Source: Cadophora sp. MPI-SDFR-AT-0126 (taxonomy: Eukaryota; Ascomycota; Leotiomycetes; Helotiales; Ploettnerulaceae). From it: 64,000 nucleotides of DNA. The stretch's first letter is position 1; the number at the start of each line of letters is the position of its first letter. Of this stretch, positions 23,601 to 34,100 are shown in pieces. Below the pieces are notes generated by a model that saw only the letters and a program-made list of their open reading frames with translations, had not been told where the DNA came from and did not search any database. The position numbers were made by a program, and so were the translations under genes. The stretch is from contig JAGMVK010000002.1 in the NCBI GenBank assembly GCA_020747065.1, positions 2,108,001 to 2,172,000 on the forward strand, read 5' to 3'.

Positions 23601-26600
23601 ACGGCATTTGGACCGAAATCCGGAGGCAGCAGAAGCAAGACCGGATTTAGCATTCTTGAGCTTGTGTGCTTCGTCGGCAATGATTATGTCGGGGCCGTTC
23701 AGAAGCTCATCAAGGACTCGCTCATGCTCCTCCTCTGTGAGTGGTGCTTGACGAGTCGCTGTTGTCTTGTTCTGAACAAGGTTGCGAAGCATCTCATAGC
23801 CAACAACGAGAACCCCGCCAGCGCTATACCATTCAGAAATATAATGCAAGCGATCTTGTACAGAAACGGAACTGCCAATTTTCCAGAACTCACCCAAGGT
23901 CTTTCCAGGTGTCCAGAAAAGGAGTTCGTCCATCCAATTATCAATCAAACCTGGTGGGCAAAGAACAAGAGTCTTGGGCGTACCCTTCAGACTGGACGGG
24001 ATTTGGGAGGAGATTGATGGATCCGGAGACGAGGCTGCTTCTGAGATTGCAACAAGAAGAGTGATGACTTGCATGGTCTTGCCAAGACCCATCGTGTGAG
24101 CCAAGAGACAGCCTTGCATTGAGCGTTCACTGCCAACTGCAACGATCTGGTTCCACATGAAGCGGACGCCATCAACTTGGTGTTGTTTGATCCGATGGCC
24201 AATCTCCTCGTTGACATAGACATGTCCTTGATCGAGCTCAGCAGCATCATTGATAATGTGCTTAGTCTTTCCTTGACCAAGAGGGTTGCCAGATTCGGCA
24301 AGCTTTGCCTTGAGGATAGTTCGACGACGTTCTTGTTCAGCGATACGCTCCGCGTTTCTCTTACGAGCCTCGCGAGCATTCAAGTCCTCGATGACTGGTC
24401 TCTTACGCGTGCTCTGAGGCGACAAAACAACTGAAACATCTTCGTAATCCTCATCGCTGGCATCAGTAGAAACTCTTATGCGCCGACGCTTGGTAGGACC
24501 TTCGTCATCGTCGTCGCTTTCGAGAAGCTCGCGCTTCTTCGGCTTGAGGTTGGTAAAGTTGCTTAGCAGTAAGGGGGATCGAGGCTCAGGAATATACGAA
24601 CCATCCAGGAACTTTTCCATGCGTGAGCAATGTTTGTAAAAGCCGTGCCACCAACCCTTTGCACCCAACAGAACTCTGCACAGCATCTCGTGCATCTCTC
24701 GACCCCATTCCACAAACTTGCATTCCATATACATAGCAAGCAGTTGAGCGATCATAGAGAGTCTTTCGAAAGCAACAGAATCCATGCCATCGACCTCCTC
24801 GTTGCCTACCTGAAGAGCGCGTAAGACTTGGCACATAAGTTCCCAGAGCTCGTCTTCCTTGAACGCAGCGAAGAGACCAAGAATATGTTGTGGATTTCGC
24901 AGCTTGTAAAAAATTCGAACCAACAGTCGCTCTCTGTCTCCAGCCTTCTCCCAAAACTCGTAAGGAAACTCTGCAATGGCCATTGGGTTGGCGAATGGTG
25001 GCAGCTCTACCTCAGAATCACTAGAAATGACAAGAGGGCTCATGCTTCGGTTCATCAACTTGACTTTTCGAACCGTCGGCGTAGCAGGTGATCTCTTCTC
25101 AGGAGTGAGAAGATCAACAGCTCCAAATTCGTCGAAACGTAATGCTTCTGGAGCTGGTGAGTTCGCTAATGGTGCTAGAGGTGGCGAATCGGTCAGATCA
25201 ATGATCTCTGAAGCTCTCTTTGGCAACTGAGACTTTCGAACTGGAGTGCTGGGATTGTCAGTCGATCTATTCAGGAAATGCTGGCCATTCCTAGGGCGAT
25301 CCGCTTCGACAAGCTCATCATCTGAGTCCTCCATGTGATCGACAATCTCCTCTTCTTCACTGCCCTCTGCATCGAAGTTTTCATCGTCAGTGACGAAGCC
25401 TCCTATACCATCATCAATATCATCCTCTGCCTCAGAAGAAGCTCCGGAAGCCTTGGCCTGTGGTTTAGACACACGCTTCGATGGTCGCACAAATGGCACT
25501 CCAGGACTGGTCTTCTGCTGAAGTGTATCAATGGTCCATTCCAGAGTTTGGATACTAAACACAGTCAATTCCATGTTTCTACAGCCTCTGACAGCTTGAC
25601 TCCAGCTGGACCATGGAACACTAGCAAATTCTGCTTGTAAATTTGTGAGGCGAGTCTGGAGATGTTGAAGATCATTCTGAGCAGCTTTGACCTGGATCCG
25701 CTTTGTACGGGTTCTGCGAGAGCACAACCAGATACCAGCGGCGGTTTTCTCGAGCTTCGGTAGCTTTTGCTTACGCCACTTCTCAATGTAATCGTTGACT
25801 GCCTGGTTCCAAATATCATTGAGTTGGCTTGGATCGAGTCGAGTTCCTCTTTGTCTTGTACGACGACGACGGATATCACCTCGCTCTCTGTCAATCTCTC
25901 TCCATGTGTCTGTATCGTAGCAACCTTCGTCCCCCGATTCGCCCCACATAGGCAACGTCTTGCTACCTCGCTCAGTGTCCCAGTGTAGAAGGGAATCAGG
26001 GTCCACTTCGGGGCGACTGCCGATAAGCTGGAAGGGATCATAAGCTACGAAGTCTCCCGGGACTTGACTTCCCATGAGCTCAGGCCAATCGACAAGCTTC
26101 TCGCGTTTAGCAAGAACCGTACCTTGTGGGCTAGTATAATAAAGAGTGAAGGAGGGTGTGTTGAGTAAAGTCATGAATCCATTCTTCCCGTTGCCTTCAT
26201 GGTAGGTCCGGACGGCAGTGAAGCGAGAAAACACCATGTCATCCTTGACTGGCTCTTCTCCAGCACCTTCGCTAGAGTTTGTTGTCTCAGAAGCCACTAC
26301 AGGAAGTGTTTTCTGCTCAGAAAATGCAGCAGATACACCCCGTGACTCTCGGGAAGTGACCTCAGGATTCAGTACCTCCTCAGATGCTTCATCATAATCT
26401 AGCACAAAAGATTCCCAAACACCATCAGCGTAATAAGTAGATGGATCGAAAAGGACAGGTGGAATCTGCTTTCCTTCTGCATCGCGTAAGATGTCGACGG
26501 TAAGCAAGTCACTCGAAAAATTTGGGCCTCCGGCTCTCGGAGTTCTGTTCAGATCTTGCTTGCTCAACATATAGTTTCGCATCATTTTGCCGACATAGCG

Positions 26601-28181
26601 AACTTGACCAGGAGGGTTTTGAGACGACTTCGTATGGCTGAAATACTTGTCTTCAGGTTCAATAGAGTCAACTGGGAGATTTGCCCCAAATGGTACTTTG
26701 CCGTAGAAGATTTCATCCACGGGCAGCTTATTTCTTGGAAGGTACTTAGCAGCTCGAGCGCGACGACGACGTGTATGAGTTGCAGGCTGGGGGATTACAG
26801 ATTGCGGAGTAGGGAGGATGTGTGCGAGTACAATTGGAACTTCTGAGGACTCAAAGCTGTCTTGCTCGGAATGTTCTTGGAGGAGCTGATTTGCTGCATC
26901 AACATCAGATTGATCGCTGCCGATAGCGTCTTCGCCCAAAATTGCCCACGCAGACTTCGCATACACTGCGCTATCAACAGGTAAAAGTTGAGGAACGACT
27001 CTTTTCCGATCGAGAGTAGCAGAATCGAGTACATCGATTCCAAGAATGTCGTCCTCGTAGGTAGGAATGGCTCGGTTTCTGTTTGGATCAACTTCGCCAA
27101 CATGAGTAAGCATTCCCAGAGCCAATCTCTTGGGTTGCTTCTGGACTGGTGTTTCAACCTCTGATTGTGAAGCTGAAAGCTGGCCATCGCCTTGAGCTGC
27201 AGCAATAGTGGGTGTGGTCTCAGGAAGCATAGGAGTGCTTAGCTCAGGCGATTGTGCCACAGACTGGCCGCCACCGACAGGATCGGCGTTAGAAATCTCG
27301 ACACCATTCTCCGCACTCAAAGAAGCGTCTGATTGAGGAGATGATCCCTGGTTGTGGTCTTCAAGGCCAGGATCGACTGGCTCAATACTTGATTCTGGAT
27401 CTAGTGTGCTATGATCTGGTGATGGGACAAGATCATTCTCGTCGTGAGGAGATCCAGCGTCTTCTTGGGTGCCACTCGCAAACAGGGGAGCAGATTCAGC
27501 CGCATGATCTGTACTGCCGCTCTTGTGACGCTTCGCAGCAGGTTCATTTGATTCTTGTCCACCATTGACTTCTTCAGCATCAGCATTATGATGATCACCA
27601 TCGATATTCAGTCCGCTCAAAGCAGGAGATGTATTTTTGGAAGATGTTGGTATCATAGCAGAGATTCCGGATGTAGACACAGGAAGCGAGGCAGCAGGTA
27701 GGCGAGCCACTGTGCTAAGAGGTACAGTAGCCAGGGGAATTGTGGAAAGACCTGCCGGGGTTCCTGCTTCTGGTGACGTATTCCATTGATTGTTGGACCC
27801 AGGAGGGCCACGTGCTAATGTATCTCTGATCAGAGCAATAACCCGCTGGAGTTCCTGCACCCATTGCGCATAAGATACAGGGGGTGGGTGTTGCGACAGA
27901 TATTGGGGGCTGCTTGACCTGAACTGTCTGATGGCCTCGAGGAGCCAGCTCTGTTGGTTGACCACGAAGATATTGAAGTAGTCGCTCAGGTCTCTCCGAG
28001 TAAAGTCCGACGTAAGAAGCACCAGTCCATTTACGCCATGTTCTTGTAACTTTTGACGAAGCTTATCGGGATTAGGCGATGACAGTGCAGGAGGGTTCCA
28101 TGACCGGTTGTCCGTAGTGAGCTCCTGACAAACTCGGCTCACAGTCCAGAACCATGGGTCGTCCACGTTATTGGTGGCCAT
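20650..28181 (-). CDS. ARIP4-like Snf2-family ATPase/helicase
   Basis: Five exons (28181-23475, 23376-22550, 22439-22328, 22207-21440, 21384-20650) with introns of 98, 110, 120 and 55 bp encode 2382 residues. The N-terminal 100 residues form a SAM-like module of the kind found in fungal ARIP4-like proteins (DPWFWTVSRVCQEL near residue 8). Residues 120-480 are disordered and rich in Ser, Pro and Glu. The bipartite Snf2 ATPase follows: Walker A HTMGLGKT near residue 1364, DEAH near 1502, and motif VI QEEQAVGRAYRIGQ rebuilt across intron 2 near 1845. A Pro/Ser-rich C-terminal region follows. The family, called ARIP4/RAD54L2-like, comprises nuclear remodellers; the fungal target is not known to me. 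The acceptor of the last intron (AAG before QESRNK) was chosen for frame. The stop at 20650 may be bypassed by splicing to 20627-20454. It is the second Snf2 ATPase within 16 kb. Confidence 0.9.
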
Positions 28182-29109
28182 TGTAGAGGGTGACCATTTG
28201 GTTGAAGATGTTATTGGAAGGTGTTATTTAGGAAGGACGTCGGCTCTCTCTCGACCTGCGATGTGAAAGTTAACCATGATATCCGTGAATCTAGTACAGA
28301 GACTTCAAGGATAATGGAATAGGGTGATGAGATGGAGGTTTAGAGCTGGTGAGTCGATAGAGAAGATCGAGTGAATTTGTTGGACGCAAACGTGTGGAGG
28401 GGAACTTGTGGGTAGAGTTGGGGGCTCAAGGTACAGGCTGGTTGAAGACGAAGGCAAGAGGTCAAATATCCAAGGTAGATGTGCGTGCGAACGTACTATG
28501 GTAGCTTCAGGGCAAGCTTCGAGAAATAAAGGTCTGATAACCTCATGCAGGTATCCGTAAGGTCGCACGGTTGCGACGCAGCCTTGCCTTGGGATCGCAC
28601 AGCGCAGCTGCACAATATGTTGGAAGGTGATTGAGTTAACTGTGAGAGCACAGGCGCGAAATCGTACGTAAATTGGAATTCGTAAACCGTGAAATTCATG
28701 AAGAAAGATTAGTCATGCTGTCATAGAGCAGAACGAAGGTGGAGAGGGGAAGGAAAGGAAGGAAGGAGCGTGGTGTTTGTGTTTGGAAAAGAGAGTTGAA
28801 GTAAGTCAAGCAGCAAGGCGACCGCAAGGCTGGCTACCTAAACAACAGAATCGCGGTCGAGTTCTTATCTTAGCTTATCGGGGTCCCATCACGTGAACTT
28901 TGGATTGGGGTTTTGTGGAGAAGAGCCGAAAAGCTTCGGCGGAATCTAGGATGGGATGTCTTACAAAGCAGCCTCAATTTTAGACGTCATTTCAGCCCTC
29001 AACTACCGGTACCTACATATTCGAGCTCCAATTCTGCATCTGTGTGAAGGAGCTGGTCAAATAGAGGAACTTTGCAATTCATATTGTCACCTTCAACGAG
29101 TTTTTCAAT
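28182..29109. promoter_or_regulatory. Divergent promoter, ARIP4-like helicase and glutathione synthetase
   Basis: This 928 bp gap separates two divergent start codons. It contains an RTCACRTG site at 28888-28895 and GGAAGG-type purine repeats near 28745-28770. Frames inside it (for example 28305-28613 minus) have no recognisable content. Confidence 0.55.
28888..28895 (+). promoter_or_regulatory. Cbf1-type RTCACRTG site upstream of glutathione synthetase
   Basis: The sequence is ATCACGTG within the palindrome TCACGTGA, 215 bp upstream of the glutathione synthetase ATG. In yeasts, Cbf1 together with Met4 binds this motif to control sulfur-assimilation genes, and glutathione is a main sulfur sink. 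Regulation by such a factor is therefore plausible but is inferred. Confidence 0.4.
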
Positions 29110-30859
29110 ATGGCTCCTAGTAGAGCCTCAGAGGCTTACCCTCCAAATTTGCAGCCATCCGAAGCTGAGCAATTGGTTGCTACTATAAAAGACTGGTCAA
29201 TAGCACATGGATTGGCTGTAAGACCGCCACCTGCTGTCATTTCGGGGGAAGCGGATCCATATGGAATTCTGGCAACAACTGTTCCTGTGACTTTGTTTCC
29301 CAGCCCATTTCCTCGAATATGTTTCGAGCAAGCCAAGTCTATACAAAAGGCCTACAATAAACTCTATGCCTCCATTACTCAAGATGAAGCGTTCCTCAAA
29401 GAAATTGTCCAACAGTAAGTTCTCCTTCAAAGCCATTATGTCACATATTGATTTGGTCTGAGCCACTTCCATGACAAGCCCATTAACGGAGAGTCTCAGG
29501 ATTATCGAAGTCGACGACTTTATTGCCGAGCTATGGCAAGTACATCTGAAAGTTAAAGAAGAGGGTTATATTCAGGTATGTTATATCCCTTCCATATCGG
29601 GCTTGCCGTTGACACCCGAAAGAATCTTTCTCTTGGCCTATTCCGGTCTGATTACATGGTTCATCAAAGCACGGCCGAGGAGACGCCTACAATCAAACAA
29701 GTTGAATTCAATACCATCGCTTCTTCTTTTGGTGGACTTTCTTCTCAAACATCAAAACTTCACAAGTAAAGTACTCCTTCCACTACCTGCTCATCAGTAT
29801 CCCAGGTCCAAGCCATCATACTAACTTCTTCACAGATACCTTTCCGTCAGTGACTATCCTCTGCTAGAAAAGTCTCTTCAACCCACAGAGCTGGAACTCC
29901 CAGAGAATGAGAGCACCAAATCCCTAGCGTTAGGTCTCCGTTCTGCCTTCGAGGCTTACACAAAATCTGAAACCATCTACCCATGCTGCATTCTCTTTGT
30001 CGTACAGGATCCCGAGCGCAACATTTTCGATCAGCGCCACCTTGAGTACGAACTCCAGCAGCACAAATCACCAATCCCAGTATTTCGCCTTCCATTCAGT
30101 GAAACGCTTGCTCGGACATCTATTTCAGAGACACCAAAACGCCAGCTTCTATATCATCTACCCAGCCACCCTAACAAGATCTTCGAAGTTGCCGTAGTCT
30201 ACTTCCGTGCCGGATATGGACCAGGAGACTACCCAGATGCATCTGCATGGAAAGCCCGGCTCCAGATCGAGCGTTCCAACGCAATCAAGTGCCCAACGAT
30301 CCTCACTCAGCTCGCAGGTGCAAAAAAAGTCCAACAAGTCCTCGCAACTCCTACCTCGTCCTCTACCCCATCAATCCTCACCCGTTTCATGAAAGCCGAC
30401 GAATCTTCAATCCAAGGCCTCGAAGACACATTTACAAACATCTTCCCACTTGACGATACACCCGCCGGTCTCGAAGCCCGGCAACTCGCCATCGATCCCG
30501 AGAAGTGCAAAGGCTACGTCTTGAAGCCGCAGCGTGAGGGAGGAGGAAACAACATCTACCGCACCTCCATCCCACCTTTCCTAAAGTCCCTCCCAGAAAC
30601 ACACTGGAAGTCGTTCATCCTGATGGAGATCATCATTCCGCCTCCAGTTCACAACATCATCCTCCGCAATGGCGCGCTAGAGCAAGGCGGCGTCATCTGC
30701 GAGCTAGGAGTCTATGGCACCTGTCTCTGGGATCAAGCCACGAAGGAGGTTCTGCACAATGAGGAAGCGGGATATCTACTACGAACAAAGGGTGATAAGA
30801 GCGAAGAGGGAGGAGTCGCTGCCGGTTTTGGAAGTATGGACAGCTGTCGCTTGGTTTGA
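29110..30859 (+). CDS. GSH2: Glutathione synthetase (eukaryotic, ATP-grasp)
   Basis: Four exons (29110-29414, 29500-29575, 29623-29765, 29836-30859) with introns of 85, 47 and 70 bp encode 515 residues, slightly longer than the 491 of yeast Gsh2. The joins restore VDDFIAELWQVHLKVKEEGY, LSLGLFRSDYMVH and SKLHKYLSVSDYPLL in one frame. The C-terminal glycine-rich ATP-binding loop KPQREGGGNN lies near residues 404-413, followed by LMEIIIPP and the final strand region. The enzyme ligates glycine to gamma-glutamylcysteine with ATP in the cytosol, the last step of glutathione synthesis. No targeting signal is seen. The C terminus extends through GGVAAGFGSMDSCRLV, and GGVAAGFG is the usual alanine/glycine-rich substrate loop. 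Confidence 0.97.
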
Positions 30860-33800
30860 GGTAGGGGATATTGCGGTTCAGAGCTGCCTTCATTTACAAG
30901 CTGAAAGCTTAGGTAGTTTGAGACTTGAGCTCGATTCAGTGAGGTACCTCCAAAAAAAGTTTTCATTTTTTGTGGTAGTTAGCCACAAATTATTCGAATA
31001 TTTCAGTTGCCATAACATCCTGTTCCTTCCTCCCTAAATTCAGTGTTCCTTGCCCTATTAACATCATCCTTCTAAAAGGGTCCAGCTTTACAACTCCCCT
31101 TTTTCTTTCTGCCATATATCTTATATATTGTCATAATATTGCTATCTATTTGTCATTTTGTTACTGTTTGCTCTGTATCTATTTGCTGCTTGGAATTTCT
31201 GGCATATTTTCGCATTTTGCTCCTTCCAACTAGCCAGCCGTGCTCTTAGCACTAAGCTATTAATGTCATCCTTGGGTGCATCGAACAAGTCAGATCTAGG
31301 TGTCCGCTGTATATTTTATGAAACAAGAGAAGTTCTTTCGGCTTCAATGGGCATGAGTGGCTCCTTCCTTTCAGAGATATACCATTGCTCAAGCATTTCG
31401 CAACGATACGCATATTCACCATATTACCGTGAATCTTTGCTGCGAGGAGGGTGAAGGCTATTGAAGTTGGAACCGTCTTTGAACCTTTACATTCATCGGT
31501 TCACGATTATTCTTCAGATTATCTGAGCTGCCCTTCTAACCGTTAACTATCCTCGGTTGCGTATTGCACCAGTTTCCATGGGGAGGAAGTTACCGGAAAG
31601 CAATCCCTGCAATTAGTTTAGCAGCGAGATGTGCCTTCCTGTCGCTCTTCAAAGCCGATCCTCCCTCCTCAGAGGCTGTTGTCGCACACCGGGGCAGGCC
31701 ACACTTTGATAGCTTGTGAAATATGTGGGTTGGCAGCGCATTCATCGGCAGCGCTACAAGCCATCCTACTCTCAGCATAAACGTATATAGGATAATGCGA
31801 AGTACACTCAGTCCATGGAACCCCATTTCGTCAGTTTTGTCGCACGTCGTCAAAGACTGTCCAGAACGTTCTACACGATGACTCCCGAATCCACACCAGC
31901 GTAGTAAAGCTGAGCTTGCAGGGATCCAAACAAGCCTCCCAAAAACCACAAACCTCCAGAACACTCTGTTGCACATCGTCTCTAGGCCTACCCCTTCTAA
32001 AAGCCATCTCGGTAGCTGTTTTAGCAGCAAAATTGAGGTTACCCAACCCACACTTGCAGGGTAGAAAGCCAGTCAGCAGTCTGTCGATGAAAAACTCAAT
32101 TCAAACAGACCCAAAATACGGCTTTGTTGCATGTCGGCAGTAGGCCTAGATGCTAGACATGTAGACTTCTGTGTGATTCTGTAGTTACGAGCTTGCGGGT
32201 GCTCAGGCCAATCAGTGATCTGTCCATGTTTGAGATATTCTGAGGAAGGATTTGTTGCATTTCGCTCTAGGGCCTAGATCTAAGGAAAGGTCTACAGCTT
32301 TAGTAATAAGACCTACTTCAGAATATTTTTGAGGTCAGGTGGGGCATCATATGGCACTGAAAAGTCGCTGGCGCACAGAAACCAGACAATGCTGTACACC
32401 TCACTGAGCTTGGTGGAGCAAAATCTTTGGGAACCTCAGATCGATTAGTCTTGCTGCCGTCTCTTCATAAGTTGAGTGCATTTCTCGAACTGTATCACTT
32501 TCAAGACCCTTGCATAGCACCATGATCGTCCCTTCCTTCAGAGACAGGACAACAAGGTCTGAGCCATGAATAAAGAAGTCCAATCTATCCTGCTCCTTCC
32601 TCACTCATTCTACGGCGCTCCTTAAAGTGCGTAAAGTTCTTATGGTAATTAAGCCTATACTTGTCACAATCGCTGCTCGATAGCAATGTAGGAGAGTCTC
32701 CATAAGCAGAAGTAGTCATCACTTGGACGATGCTTCCGAGACTGGGCCAGAGCTTGTGCGTACATCACAGTCTATCACAGACTGTGAAAAATCGTGCCAT
32801 GTGGACGTCATGGTGTTGTACTGCCACCTCCTTCCGCCCTCTTCCAACAGGTGCTTCATCATTCTCAGCAATATTGTGCGCACGTGACACTCCTTAAAGT
32901 TATCAATTCCAAAGCATTTTCGATCTCTCTTCGCAGCACTTTTCACGTAGAGCCAGAATAAGAGATGAACATTTTACGGTGCTGTCCCTTCATACTCTTC
33001 GATTCTCTTAAGCACGCTGTAGGTACTTCGCTCCCCTTTCTAGTTACTCAACCGTCACCCAGTTTTTCGGAACAATCATCAGGCTTCTCAGGTCCAACTT
33101 CCCCAGGTTCTCAGAGTTTGACACCTGGGACCGCAATTTTAGTGTGTCTTCGTTTTTGACTCACTTTCGGAGATTTCATTTCGCGTTGTTCCAACGTTAG
33201 TGTACCATGTTGATGCGAAGCCGGCTTCAATCCCCTGTTAGCTCTACAGATTTCTCGCTTAACAATTTCTGTTTCCTTTGCCAAATTCTGAGATCATGAA
33301 GTTCAAAACAGGGTTAAAAGTAGATATCCTATTTGAGAGTCCAAAAGGACATGGCTGTATTGGAGAATTTAGATGTTCGCACAATGAATGATGTGTCGCT
33401 GCCGGCAAGCTTCCAAAAGTCCTCTTGGCTTATCCTGTCTGGAAAGTGCCCCGCTTACGACATCAAACTCCCTTAATGCAAAGTTTTTCATAATGGTCAC
33501 TTACATTGCGCCGCGATGGCCATGGTGCCCTCTGTGTTCTGTCATTCGGCATTTTTGCCTCTTATCGGCATGCCAATTCTTGTTCGGGTCGACAACTCTG
33601 GTTCCACGCTGATCGTGGTCTTTGGCGTGCTTCTTCTCCATGCTCACTTGTCTTAACCTATCTGCTCTACGGGAGTAACCTTAGAATTGATGCACTTCTA
33701 CGGCTTTAACATCGACTAGCTAGTATAGTAGCACTCTACTCAGTCGAAATAGAAAGTATGGGCAGAATTTCCCAGCCAGAGGGTCTAAATCAGCTCAGAA

Positions 33801-34100
33801 CTCAACCACCAAGCCCAAAGCAGGCACGCTTAGTGCACAATGCCTTTCGTAGTAGGTTTATTGCATTCTGAACTAATAGCTGTGTGCCAGTTGAGATTCC
33901 AATGCCCCAAGTATATATCATTTCGGCCCTGTCTCTGTGATACTCAACTTTTCTCATCACCACTTTCAACATCTTCTCTTCTCATACCCTTCCTCAGTCA
34001 CTATACCCTTCAAACTCAATCATACACATACTTCCACCTCAACCACCACCACAACAACATATCTTCTTCTTCCTCATAACAACCCCCAGCTACCTTCACC
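30860..34100. other. 3.2 kb gene-poor region with decayed-looking frames
   Basis: No intact gene can be supported. AT-rich DNA occurs at about 31080-31200. On the minus strand, frames at 31590-32051, 32719-32946 and 32401-32604 have protein-like composition, for example HGSDLVVLSLKEGTIMVLCKG. They are separated by stops in all frames and cannot be joined by clear introns. An RTCACRTG match lies at 32881-32888. The last 250 bases hold a TATA-like tatatcat near 33913 and a CT/CA-rich leader for the gene starting at 34101. The stretch may be a relic gene or old repeat; I recognise no transposase or reverse transcriptase motif. Confidence 0.45.

Noticed and set aside
31590..32051. 153-codon minus-strand frame considered as a HET-domain or transposon remnant
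   Set aside because: No HET motif, transposase, integrase or reverse transcriptase signature could be recognised, so no identity is claimed.
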